Positions 36,648 to 44,251 of a stretch of DNA of 64,000 nt are shown here, piece after piece. This DNA comes from Actinomadura luzonensis (GTDB lineage Bacteria; Actinomycetota; Actinomycetes; Streptosporangiales; Streptosporangiaceae). The notes beneath the pieces are model-generated. The model ran no database searches and had not been told where the DNA came from. It was given only the letters and a program-made list of their open reading frames with translations. The first letter of the stretch is position 1, and each line of letters starts with the position of its first letter. The stretch covers positions 3,911,001 to 3,975,000 of the forward strand of contig NZ_JAKRKC020000001.1 in NCBI RefSeq assembly GCF_022664455.2. Direction: 5' to 3'. The translations under genes and the position numbers were made by a program.

Positions 36648-36683
36648 GCGGCGAAGGTCCCGAACCGGACGGCCGGAAGTCCC
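36648..36683 (-). promoter_or_regulatory. two DosR-like boxes upstream of CBS-BON gene
   Basis: On the minus strand these are GGGACCTTCGCCGC (36648-36661) and GGGACTTCCGGCCG (36670-36683). They lie 52 and 74 nt before the start at 36595. Both have an intact GGGAC half with a degenerate second arm, and are spaced 22 bases apart, about two helical turns. Confidence 0.65.
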
Positions 36684-36739
36684 TCAGGGCACGCGCGAGG
36701 GGCGGGGCCGCCGACCCCGCCCCCCGTTCACCCGAGGGG

Positions 36740-37735
36740 TCACCTCAGGCGCTGGGCCGTCTCCACCAGGCGGTTGGCGTAACCCCACTCGTTGTCGTAC
36801 CAGCCGAACACCTTCACCAGGTCGCCGTCGGCCTGCGTGAGCGAGGAGTCGAACACGCAGGAGGAGGCGTCGCCGACGATGTCGCGCGAGACCAGCGGGT
36901 CGGTGCTGTAGCGCAGGATGCCGTGCAGGTCGCCGGCCGCCGCGTCGGCGAAGGCCTGCTTGACCTCCTCGGCGGTGGCCGGGCGGGCGAGCTGGGCGGC
37001 CAGGTCGGTGATCGAGCCGTCCTCGACCGGCACCCGGATCGCGATGCCGTCCAGGCGGCCGGCCAGCTCGGGCAGCACCTGGCCGACCATGCGGGCCGCG
37101 CCGGTGGTGGTGGGCACGATGTTGACCGCCGCCGACCGGGCCCGGCGCAGGTCCTTGTGCGGCGCGTCGAGCAGCATCTGGTCGCCGGTGTAGGCGTGGA
37201 TGGTGGTCATGAAGCCGCGCACGAGGCCGAAGCTGCGATGCAGCACCTTGACCATCGGGGCCACGCAGTTCGTGGTGCACGACGCCAGCGAGATGATCTC
37301 GTGCCGGTCGGGGTCGAACGTCTCGTCGTTCACGCCGGGCACGATGGTGGCGTCCAGGCCCTTGCCGGGGGCCGACAGCAGCACGCGGCGGGCCCCGCCC
37401 TTCAGGTGGGCGGCCAGCGCCTCGCGGGTGCGGAAGCGGCCGGTGGCGTCGATGACCAGCTCGACGCCGTGCGCCCGCCAGTCGATCTCCGCCGGGTCCT
37501 TCACGGCGGTGACGGCGATGACCTTGCCGTTCACCTCCAGGGAGGTGGGGGTGGAGGAGACGGGCAGGTCGAGGGGGCCGTAGGTGGAGTCGTGCTTGAG
37601 GAGGTGGGCCAGCGTGGCGGCGTCCGTGATGTCGTTGATCGCGACGATCTCCAGCGCCGGGTCCGGTCCGGTGCGCAGCGCGCGGCGCAGGACGGCCCTG
37701 CCGATCCTGCCGAACCCGTTGATTCCGATTCTCAT
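36740..37735 (-). CDS. gap: type I glyceraldehyde-3-phosphate dehydrogenase
   Basis: A 331-residue glycolytic enzyme of full length. The NAD-binding start is MRIGINGFGRIGRAVLR. The catalytic Cys is in SLASCTTNCVAPM and the catalytic His in MTTIHAYTGDQ. NIVPTTTGAARM and WYDNEWGYANRLV complete the signature. The residue after the second beta strand (NDITD) is the Asp type expected for NAD rather than NADP preference. It is monocistronic, with no pgk or tpi gene nearby, which suggests an accessory, condition-specific copy rather than the housekeeping gapA of a gap-pgk-tpi operon. The start lacks a clear ribosome site. A DosR-like box 58 nt upstream suggests induction under low oxygen. Confidence 0.95.
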   Translation of the reverse strand: MRIGINGFGRIGRAVLRRALRTGPDPALEIVAINDITDAATLAHLLKHDSTYGPLDLPVSSTPTSLEVNGKVIAVTAVKDPAEIDWRAHGVELVIDATGRFRTREALAAHLKGGARRVLLSAPGKGLDATIVPGVNDETFDPDRHEIISLASCTTNCVAPMVKVLHRSFGLVRGFMTTIHAYTGDQMLLDAPHKDLRRARSAAVNIVPTTTGAARMVGQVLPELAGRLDGIAIRVPVEDGSITDLAAQLARPATAEEVKQAFADAAAGDLHGILRYSTDPLVSRDIVGDASSCVFDSSLTQADGDLVKVFGWYDNEWGYANRLVETAQRLR

Positions 37736-37793
37736 GCCGTCATCGTCCGCCGGGCCGCGGCCGCCGGTGCAGAGGCTTGAGTCCCCGCCGCCC

Positions 37794-37807
37794 GGGACCT
37801 TCGGCTC
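37794..37807 (-). promoter_or_regulatory. DosR-like box upstream of GAPDH gene
   Basis: GGGACCTTCGGCTC differs by one base from the best copy of the motif (39116-39129). It lies 58 nt before the gap ATG on the minus strand. Confidence 0.65.
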
Positions 37808-38043
37808 GTCCCCCGGACGGAAGCACCCGCCGCGGCGGGCGGCAGCGGGCGGCCGGTCCGCGCGGGTGGAGGCTCCGTCTCGCGACGGGGGACGGTTGGC
37901 GCCCTGCCTGCCACCGCCGCCGGCTCCGGCCCGGGACCCGGCCGCCCTCGCGGGGACGGCCGCTGCCTGCCTCGGCGGGTGTCCGGTCTCATGCTCGCGC
38001 GCGGCCGGCCGCCCCGCCCAGAGCCGGAGGCCCCGGGCGGGGC

Positions 38044-38077
38044 GGGACCTTCGTCCCGGGAAAGCCGCCCCGGGACG
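38044..38077 (-). terminator. hairpin after nitroreductase gene, overlapping a DosR-like palindrome
   Basis: CGTCCCGGG (38052-38060) pairs with CCCGGGACG (38069-38077) around an 8-base loop, starting 9 bases beyond the nitroreductase stop codon. This fits a terminator. The left part overlaps GGGACCTTCGTCCC (38044-38057), one of the most symmetrical DosR-like boxes in the window, although no start codon lies at the usual distance. Which role applies is unclear. Confidence 0.5.
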
Positions 38078-38085
38078 AGCGCTTC

Positions 38086-39057
38086 TCAGAGCAGGTCGGT
38101 GACGGGCCGGCGGACCGCCTCGGCGTCGTCGAAGGTGATCCCGAGCCGCATGACCATCTGCGGGTACGCGCCGGCGCACAGCTCGTGGCGCAGGAACTCG
38201 CGCAGGTGGTACATCTCCAGCGCCTGGGTGTGGAAGGCCGCCGACACGCCGTGCGCGCTGGCCTGCAGCAGCACCCGCTGGAGCGCCTGCCCGGCGATCA
38301 GCCAGTCCTCCCTGGCGTCGCCCGGGGTGGTCAGCAACGTCACCACCCCGGGCGAGGTCGAGCCGCTCTGGTCGGCCGGGCCGCCCCACTCGTGCCGCCA
38401 GGCGTAGTCGCGCTGGGCGAAGGCGGGCTCGGTGCGCGGCTCGTCGCGCGGGTAGGCCCCGGCGGGCACGCCGTCCTTGCGGGTGCTGCCCGGCGGGCGG
38501 GCCCAGCGCACGACCTCCAGGTTGTAGCGCCGGTCCTGGCTCTGCACGACCTGCGCGGCCTGGGTCAGCGCGGCGAGCGCCGCGACGGCGTGCGGGCCCA
38601 CCGGCAGCAGCCGGGCGCCCTCTTCGGCGGCGGTCCTGACCAGCGCGTCCACCAGCCGGGCCGGGACTTGCAGGGTGGTGAACCCGGCCCGGTGCGTGCG
38701 CCGCCGCTCGATCTCGCCGCCCAGCACCCAGGTGTGCTCGTCGGCGTCGGCCTCCGCGCCGGGCCGCACGAGGGCCAGCAGCGACGGGCGGTCCGGGTCG
38801 GGCAGGACGCGCACGACGGGCTCGAAGCCCTCGCAGCGGATCGCGGTGCGCATGTTGAACAGGGCCGCGCCGCAGCTGATCACCAGCTCGCGGCCGGCCG
38901 CGTCGCCGACGCGCAGCTTGCGCTCGGTGTCGGCGCGCAGGCTGATCTCGTCGCCGGACACGGCGAACGACCAGGGCTGCGTGTTGTGCACCGATGGTGC
39001 CCAGCGCGCCGCCTCCAGCGCGGCTTCCACGGCCTTCTTCGCCGTACGGGTGCTCAT
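38086..39057 (-). CDS. Acg-type nitroreductase-family protein (1)
   Basis: A 323-residue protein of the nitroreductase-fold group that includes mycobacterial Acg/Rv2032, Rv3127 and Rv3131. The family hallmark WAPSVHNTQPWSF lies near residue 20. ISCGAALFNMRTA, RRRTHRAGF and REDWLIAGQALQRVLLQASAHG follow. These proteins are larger than classical FMN nitroreductases and in Acg the flavin pocket is lidded, so flavin binding or sequestration is possible and activity is uncertain. GGAGG precedes ATG 39057 by 8 bases. It is divergent from a second paralogue, each with its own DosR-like box. A hairpin follows the stop. Confidence 0.9.
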   Translation of the reverse strand: MSTRTAKKAVEAALEAARWAPSVHNTQPWSFAVSGDEISLRADTERKLRVGDAAGRELVISCGAALFNMRTAIRCEGFEPVVRVLPDPDRPSLLALVRPGAEADADEHTWVLGGEIERRRTHRAGFTTLQVPARLVDALVRTAAEEGARLLPVGPHAVAALAALTQAAQVVQSQDRRYNLEVVRWARPPGSTRKDGVPAGAYPRDEPRTEPAFAQRDYAWRHEWGGPADQSGSTSPGVVTLLTTPGDAREDWLIAGQALQRVLLQASAHGVSAAFHTQALEMYHLREFLRHELCAGAYPQMVMRLGITFDDAEAVRRPVTDLL

Positions 39058-39115
39058 GTTCTCCACCTCCAGCGGACGATGAGGCCAGCCCATCACGGGG
39101 AACGGCGGCGAATGA

Positions 39116-39129
39116 GGGCCGAAGGTCCC
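39116..39129 (-). promoter_or_regulatory. DosR-like box upstream of nitroreductase 1 (best copy)
   Basis: On the minus strand this reads GGGACCTTCGGCCC, the most complete version of the motif in the window. It lies 58 nt before the ATG at 39057. Confidence 0.7.
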
Positions 39130-39164
39130 CTCCGGTTAGAGGCGTCGGGCCCCGCGCCGGGCGT

Positions 39165-39178
39165 GGGACCTTCGGCGG
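39165..39178 (+). promoter_or_regulatory. DosR-like box upstream of nitroreductase 2
   Basis: GGGACCTTCGGCGG on the plus strand ends 71 nt before the ATG at 39250. It is separated by 35 bases from the oppositely oriented box at 39116, as expected for two divergent promoters. Confidence 0.65.
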
Positions 39179-39249
39179 CGCCCGCAGGGCCGTCCGGCAC
39201 TGCCGTCCGGCCCTGGGGGTCCGGGAACGTCGCAGGTGGGAGGTGCGTC

Positions 39250-40209
39250 ATGTCCATCTCAACCGCCGCCGACCTCGGCACCAGGCGCCTGCTGTCCGCC
39301 GCCGGCCAGGCGCCGTCCATCCTGAACACCCAGCCGTGGCGGTTCGACGTGGTCACCCGCGAGTTCGTCGAGCTGTACGCCGACCCCGACCGCCGGCTGC
39401 GGGTGAGCGACCCGCGCGGCCGTTCCCTGCACGTGAGCTGCGGGGCGGCGCTGTTCAACCTGCGGCTGGCGATGCGGGTGTCCGGGCAGCGGCCGATGGT
39501 GTGGCTGCTGCCGGAGCCGGACGACGAGCCGGGGCTGCTCGCGGCCGTGCGCGCGGGCGGCCCGCTGCCGGTGACGCAGGAGCAGCGCGAGCTGTACGAC
39601 CTCATCCCGGTGCGGCGCACCAGCCGCCTGCCGTTCACGGCGCGGCCGGTGCCGCTCGCGGTGATGGCCGAGCTGCGCATCGCCGCCTCCCGCGAAGGGG
39701 CGACCCTGCTGCCGCTGAGCCGGGCGGCGGCGGCCGACCTGCTCGACTACGCCGCCATCGCCGAGGACGAGCTGACCCGCGACCACGCCTACCAGGCGGA
39801 GCTGGCGGCCTGGACGATGGCCGGCGCCCGCTTCGACGGCGTGCCCGCCTACGCGCACGGCCCCCGGCCGCTGCGCGACCCGTCCCCGGTCAGGGACTTC
39901 GGGCGGCGCTCGTACCAGGCGCGTTTCGAGGAGCGCCCGCAGCTCGCGGTGCTCAGCACGCCCGGCGACCGGCCGCTGGACTGGCTGCGGGCCGGGCAGG
40001 CGCTGCAGCGGGTGCTGCTGGTGGCGGCCCGGCACGGCCTGTCGGCGTCGTTCCTCAACCAGCCGCTGGACCTGCGCGACATGCGCCGCCGCCGCGACCC
40101 GCACCACCGGCGCGGCCACCCCCAGATGATCATCAGGTTCGGGTACGGCCCGTACGTGGCCCGCGCCCCGCGCCGCCCCGCGGCGGAACTGGAGACCCCC
40201 CATGAGTGA
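39250..40209 (+). CDS. Acg-type nitroreductase-family protein (2)
   Basis: A 319-residue paralogue of the divergent gene. The same landmarks are present: APSILNTQPWRF near residue 20, VSCGAALFNLRLAM, VRRTSRLPF, RPLDWLRAGQALQRVLLVAARHG and a C-terminal GHPQMIIRFGYGP. In this copy the usual His of SVHNTQPW is replaced by Leu (SILNTQPW), which may alter flavin contact. Start ATG 39250 has GGAGGT upstream. The gene overlaps the following acyl-CoA synthetase/GNAT gene by 8 bases, so both are likely cotranscribed from the box at 39165. A role in redox balance during hypoxia is inferred from the family and the box. Confidence 0.9.
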   Translation: MSISTAADLGTRRLLSAAGQAPSILNTQPWRFDVVTREFVELYADPDRRLRVSDPRGRSLHVSCGAALFNLRLAMRVSGQRPMVWLLPEPDDEPGLLAAVRAGGPLPVTQEQRELYDLIPVRRTSRLPFTARPVPLAVMAELRIAASREGATLLPLSRAAAADLLDYAAIAEDELTRDHAYQAELAAWTMAGARFDGVPAYAHGPRPLRDPSPVRDFGRRSYQARFEERPQLAVLSTPGDRPLDWLRAGQALQRVLLVAARHGLSASFLNQPLDLRDMRRRRDPHHRRGHPQMIIRFGYGPYVARAPRRPAAELETPHE

Positions 40210-42880
40210 GGGCTACGACGTCCTGCTGCGCGACGGCGGCATCGCGCACGTCCGCCACCTGTCCCCCGGCGACCGGCAGGCACTGCACGACCTGGTCACC
40301 CGATCCTCGGAACGCTCGGCCTACCTGCGCTTCTTCACCGGCGGCCGGAACACCGCCCACCGCTACATGGACCGCATCACCGGCCCCGGCTACCGCGGCC
40401 ACGCGCTGGTGGCGACCGTGCACGGCCGGCTGGTGGCCGTCGCCGAGTACATCCCGATCGACGAGGGCAGCGCCGACCTGGCCATCCTCATCGACGACGA
40501 GATGCACGGCCACGGGCTCGGCACGCTCATGCTGGAGCACGTCGCGCTGGACGCGGCCGCCCACGGCGTGCACGAGCTGGTCGCCGACGTGCTGACCGAG
40601 AACCGGCCGATGATCCGGGTGCTGCGCGACCTCGGCCTGGAGGTGACGCAGCACTTCGAGGGCGGCACGCTGCACGTCGGCATCCGCGCCGAGCCGTCGG
40701 CGGGCCTGGCGGCGCAGATCGCCGGCCGTGACCACGTGGCCGAGCGGGCGTCGCTGGCCCGGGTGCTCGCGCCCCGCTCGGTCGCGGTGATCGGCGCGAG
40801 CCGCGACCCGGACGCCGTCGGCCACAAGGTGCTGCGCAACCTCCTCGACGGCGGCTTCCCCGGCGCCGTCCACCCGGTCAACCCGCGCGCCACGGAGGTG
40901 GCGGGGCTGCCCTGCGTGCCCCGCGTCCCGGACGGCGTGGACCTCGCGGTCGTGGCGGTGCCCGCCGCGCGGGTGCTGGAGGTGGCGCGCGACTGCGCGG
41001 ACGCGGGCGTGGCCGGGCTGGTGGTGCTCAGCAGCGGCTTCGCCGAGACCGGCGACCGGGAGAGCGAGGCGGAGCTGCTGAAGGTCTGCCGCACCGCCGG
41101 GATGCGCCTGATCGGCCCCAACTGCCTCGGCGTCGTCAACACCGGCGCCCGGCTGAACGCCAGCTTCCTGCCGCACTCCCCCGTCGCGGGGCGCGTCGCG
41201 CTGCTGTCGCAGTCGGGCGCGGTCGGCGCGGCGCTGCTGGAGCGGCTGGACGTCTCCTCGTTCGTCTCGGTCGGCAACAAGGCCGACGTCAGCGGCAACG
41301 ACCTGCTGGAGTACTGGGAGGACGACGCCGGCACGGACGTGATCGCGCTGTACCTGGAGTCGTTCGGCAACCCGCGCAAGTTCGCCCGCATCGCCCGCCG
41401 GGTCGGCCGGCGCAAGCCGGTGCTGCTGGTCAAGAGCGGCCGCAGCCAGGCCGGCGGCCGGGCGGTGCGCTCGCACACCGCCGCCGCCGCCACCCCCGAC
41501 GTGGCCGTGGACGCGCTGGTGCGGGCCTCCGGCGTGATCCGGCTGGACAGCGTGCACGACCTCATCGACACCGCCAAGCTGCTGGCCGGCCAGCCGCTCC
41601 CGGCCGGCGGCCGGGTGGCGATCGTCGGCAACTCCGGCGGGCCGGAGGCGATGGCGGCCGACGCCTGCGAGCTGGCCGGGCTGAGCGTGCCCGAGCTGCC
41701 GCCCGGGCTGCTGGGCGGGCGTGCCGCACAGAACGGGCGCGCCGCACGGAACCGTGCCGCACAGAACGGACAGGGCGGACAGCGCGGACAGGGCGGACAA
41801 GGCGGCCGGCCAGGGGCGGCGCTCGGCAACCCGATCGACCTGACCGCGGACGCCACCGCCGCCGAGCTCGGCGAGGCGGTGCGCACGTTGTCGGCCGCGC
41901 CCGAGGTGGACGCCGTGCTCATCGTCTACACCCCGCCGTTCGGCTCGGGCCTGGCCGAGACACAGGAGGCCGTCGCCGACGCCGCGAAGGGCTCGGCCAA
42001 GACGGTGCTGGCCTGCACGGTCGGCCTCGACGGCCTCATCGGCGGGCGGGTGCCCGCCTACGCCTTCCCCGAGCAGGCCGTCGCCGCGCTGGCCGCCGCC
42101 GTGCGCTACGCCCGCTGGCGCGAGCGCCCGGAACGGCCGCCGGCGACGCCGCCCGCGGTGGACGCCGGGAGCGCGCGCCGGCTGGTGGACCTGGAGCTGG
42201 AGGAGCACCCGGACGGCTGCTGGCTGTCCCCCGCCGCCACCGCCAGGCTGCTGCGCGCCTACGGGATCAGCCTGGCCGAGTCGATCGGCGTGGACGCGCC
42301 GGAGAGCGCCGCCGAGGCCGCCATGTACGTCGGCCTGCCCGCCGTGCTGAAGGCGGTCGGCCCGGTGCACAAGAGCGACGTCGGCGGCGTGCGGCTCGGC
42401 CTGCAGACGCAGGCGGCGGTGCGGCAGGCGTACAAGGAGATGGCCGGGCGGCTGGGCGGTGAGATGACCGGCGCGCTCGTGCAGCGGATGGTGCCCGGCG
42501 GCGTCGAGATCATCGTCGGCGGCGTCAATTACCCGGTGTTCGGGCCGCTGGTCATGGTCGGCATGGGCGGCGTCACCGCCGACCTGCTCGCCGACCGGGC
42601 CTTCCGGGCCGCGCCGGTCGCCGACCCGGAGGAGATGATCGCCGAGCTGCGCTGCGCGCCCCTGCTGCACGGCTACCGCGGCTCCCCGCCGGTGAACGCG
42701 GCGGCGCTGGCCGAGCAGATCTCCCGCGTCAGCGCGCTGCTGGACGACCTGCCCGAGGTGGCCGAGCTGGACCTCAACCCGGTGATCGTCACGCCGCTCG
42801 CGGCGGCCGTGGTGGACGCCAGGATCCGGCTGGCGCCCTGCGAGCCGCCGCCCTCCCCGCTGCTCCGGCACCTGCGCTGA
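40202..42880 (+). CDS. GNAT acetyltransferase fused to NDP-forming acyl-CoA synthetase (Pat-like)
   Basis: An 892-residue protein. Residues 1-165 are a GNAT domain (ADLAILIDDEMHGHGLGTLML is the acetyl-CoA-binding loop). About 185-640 form the CoA-binding and ligase domains of ADP-forming acyl-CoA synthetase (VAVIGASRDPDAVGH, LIGPNCLGV, LLSQSGAVG, with a His in VRSHTAAA). About 665-892 form an ATP-grasp domain (PAVLKAVGPVHKSDVGG). The order GNAT first, synthetase second is the reverse of Salmonella Pat and is seen in actinomycete protein acetyltransferases. Such enzymes acetylate and silence acyl-CoA synthetases. A Gln/Asn/Gly/Arg-rich repeat insert lies near residues 505-535. It overlaps nitroreductase 2 by 8 bases. 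Confidence 0.9.
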   Translation: MSEGYDVLLRDGGIAHVRHLSPGDRQALHDLVTRSSERSAYLRFFTGGRNTAHRYMDRITGPGYRGHALVATVHGRLVAVAEYIPIDEGSADLAILIDDEMHGHGLGTLMLEHVALDAAAHGVHELVADVLTENRPMIRVLRDLGLEVTQHFEGGTLHVGIRAEPSAGLAAQIAGRDHVAERASLARVLAPRSVAVIGASRDPDAVGHKVLRNLLDGGFPGAVHPVNPRATEVAGLPCVPRVPDGVDLAVVAVPAARVLEVARDCADAGVAGLVVLSSGFAETGDRESEAELLKVCRTAGMRLIGPNCLGVVNTGARLNASFLPHSPVAGRVALLSQSGAVGAALLERLDVSSFVSVGNKADVSGNDLLEYWEDDAGTDVIALYLESFGNPRKFARIARRVGRRKPVLLVKSGRSQAGGRAVRSHTAAAATPDVAVDALVRASGVIRLDSVHDLIDTAKLLAGQPLPAGGRVAIVGNSGGPEAMAADACELAGLSVPELPPGLLGGRAAQNGRAARNRAAQNGQGGQRGQGGQGGRPGAALGNPIDLTADATAAELGEAVRTLSAAPEVDAVLIVYTPPFGSGLAETQEAVADAAKGSAKTVLACTVGLDGLIGGRVPAYAFPEQAVAALAAAVRYARWRERPERPPATPPAVDAGSARRLVDLELEEHPDGCWLSPAATARLLRAYGISLAESIGVDAPESAAEAAMYVGLPAVLKAVGPVHKSDVGGVRLGLQTQAAVRQAYKEMAGRLGGEMTGALVQRMVPGGVEIIVGGVNYPVFGPLVMVGMGGVTADLLADRAFRAAPVADPEEMIAELRCAPLLHGYRGSPPVNAAALAEQISRVSALLDDLPEVAELDLNPVIVTPLAAAVVDARIRLAPCEPPPSPLLRHLR
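41720..41808 (+). repeat. short-period tandem repeats encoding Q/N/G/R-rich insert
   Basis: Degenerate 24-base units (ggcgtgccgcacagaac-like) are followed by 9-base ggacagggc units. They encode AAQNGRAARNRAAQNG and then GQGGQRGQGGQGG. The frame is kept. The insert sits between the second CoA-ligase subdomain and the NPIDLTADA motif. Confidence 0.8.
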
Positions 42881-42898
42881 CCAAGGACCGGCCGCGTC

Positions 42899-42912
42899 GG
42901 GACTTCCGTCCC
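42899..42912 (+). promoter_or_regulatory. DosR-like box upstream of CBS-CBS-CBS-hydrogenase operon
   Basis: GGGACTTCCGTCCC has perfect GGGAC/GTCCC arms. It ends 54 nt before the ATG of the first CBS-BON gene (42967). No terminator is visible between that gene and the hydrogenase subunits, so this box may control a run of eight genes to 49397. Confidence 0.75.
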
Positions 42913-42966
42913 TACTTCCCCGCCGCCCCGCGCGTTGTGATGGAGGCGACCCCCAAGGAGGCAGGC

Positions 42967-43647
42967 ATGCGAATGACCGTCGCGGACGTGATGACCACCA
43001 AGGTCGTGTCCGTCACCGCAGGAACCCCGTTCAAGGACATCGCCCAGACGCTCATCGAGCACGGCATCAGCGCCGTCCCGGTCATCGACGACGACCGTCA
43101 CGTGGTCGGCATGGTGTCCGAGGCCGACCTGCTGCGCAAGGAGGAGTTCCGGGAGGAGTTCTACCGCGAGGGCTACCGTCCCCCGCTGCGCGCCCGGCTG
43201 CGGCACCCCAAGGGCCGGCAGAAGGCCGACGGCGACACCGCCGGCGAGCTGATGACCAGCCCGGCCATCACCATCACCGGCGCGTCCTCGGCCGTCTCGG
43301 CCGCGCGGCTCATGGACGCCCACGACATCAAGCGGCTGGCCGTGGTGGACCACAACGGCCGCCTCACCGGCATCGTCAGCCGCCGCGACCTCGTCAAGGT
43401 GTTCCTGCGCCCCGATGAGGAGATCGCCGCGGAGGTCCGCGACGAGGTGCTGGACCAGGCCCTCTGGGTGGACACCAAGGGCGTCAACGTCGAGGTCGGC
43501 CAGGGCGTCGTCACGCTCACCGGCTGGATGGACCGCCGCACCGAGGCGGCCATCGCGGTGCGCATGACCGGGCGGGTCAACGGCGTGGTCGGCGTGATCG
43601 ACAAGCTGACCTGGAAGCAGGACGACACGACCTGGGAGGCCAAGTAG
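42967..43647 (+). CDS. CBS-pair protein with C-terminal BON domain (operon copy 1)
   Basis: A 226-residue protein. CBS motifs at about 8-60 (VMTTKVVSVTAGTPFKDIAQTL, AVPVIDDDRHVVGMVSEADLL) and 95-145 (LMTSPAITITGASSAVSAARLM, GIVSRRDLVKVFLRP) are followed by a BON domain (VNVEVGQGVVTLTGWMDRRTEAAIAVRMTGRVNGV). The connector has the conserved GYRPPLRARLRHPKG segment shared with copy 3. AAGGAGG sits at proper distance from ATG 42967. Ligand is presumably AMP, ADP or ATP. It is the first gene after the DosR-like box, and the next gene begins 2 bases after its stop. Confidence 0.92.
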   Translation: MRMTVADVMTTKVVSVTAGTPFKDIAQTLIEHGISAVPVIDDDRHVVGMVSEADLLRKEEFREEFYREGYRPPLRARLRHPKGRQKADGDTAGELMTSPAITITGASSAVSAARLMDAHDIKRLAVVDHNGRLTGIVSRRDLVKVFLRPDEEIAAEVRDEVLDQALWVDTKGVNVEVGQGVVTLTGWMDRRTEAAIAVRMTGRVNGVVGVIDKLTWKQDDTTWEAK

Positions 43648-43649
43648 CG

Positions 43650-44246
43650 ATGCTGGTGCGCGAGGTCATGAGCGCCCCCGCCATCACGGTGCGCCGCACC
43701 GACCCGGTGCGGCACGCCATCCGGGTGCTGCACGGCAACAACATCACGGCGGCCCCCGTCGTGGACGACAACGACCGCCTGGTGGGCGTCGTCAGCGAGC
43801 TGGACCTGCTGCGCGGCGAGTTCGAGCCCGACCCGCGCGCCACCGAGCGCCGCCTGCCCTCTCCCGCCGAGCCGCCGCCGCGCCGCGTCCAGGAGGTCAT
43901 GACCGGCGAGGCGGTCACCGTCACCGAGACCACCGACGTCACCAGCGCGATCGAGCTCATGGTGGGCAGGCGGATCAAGAGCCTGCCCGTCCTCCGGGGG
44001 GAGGCGATCGTGGGCATGGTCAGCCGCCGCGACCTCATGGCGATGCTGGCCCGCTCCGACGACGAGCTGCGCAAGGCGGTCGAGGCCGCGTTGCACGAGC
44101 AGTATCCCTTCGGCCCGCGCTGGACGGTCGCCGTGCGCAACGGCGTCGCCGAGCTGAGCGGGCCCCGCCACGAGCACGCGGACAAGATCGCCGACGTGCT
44201 CGCCCGCACCGTCCCCGGCATCGTCCGGGTCAGGCATCTGAGGTGA
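43650..44246 (+). CDS. CBS-pair protein (operon copy 2, degenerate BON)
   Basis: A 198-residue protein. The CBS motifs are VMSAPAITVRRTDPVRHAIRVL with VVSELDLL, and VMTGEAVTVTETTDVTSAIELM with GMVSRRDLMAML. The C-terminal 55 residues (WTVAVRNGVAELSGPRHEHADKIADVLARTVPGIVRV) are a shortened BON-like domain. The connector lacks the GYRPPLRAR segment found in the flanking copies. Its stop codon lies within the ribosome site (GAGGTGA) of the next gene, so translation is likely coupled. The three copies probably form homo- or hetero-oligomers that sense adenylate charge for the downstream hydrogenase; this is inferred from gene order only. Confidence 0.88.
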   Translation: MLVREVMSAPAITVRRTDPVRHAIRVLHGNNITAAPVVDDNDRLVGVVSELDLLRGEFEPDPRATERRLPSPAEPPPRRVQEVMTGEAVTVTETTDVTSAIELMVGRRIKSLPVLRGEAIVGMVSRRDLMAMLARSDDELRKAVEAALHEQYPFGPRWTVAVRNGVAELSGPRHEHADKIADVLARTVPGIVRVRHLR

Positions 44247-44251
44247 TCGCC

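Larger units (their letters stand above)
37736..38085. other. 350-bp intergenic region with two DosR-like boxes and a hairpin
   Basis: No coding region with typical codon usage was recognised here. The region holds one box at 37794-37807 near GAPDH, a second box-like palindrome at 38044-38057, and a hairpin just after the nitroreductase stop. The stretch between (about 37810-38040) is GC-rich and shows no open frame with a ribosome site. An unannotated small RNA is possible. Confidence 0.5.
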
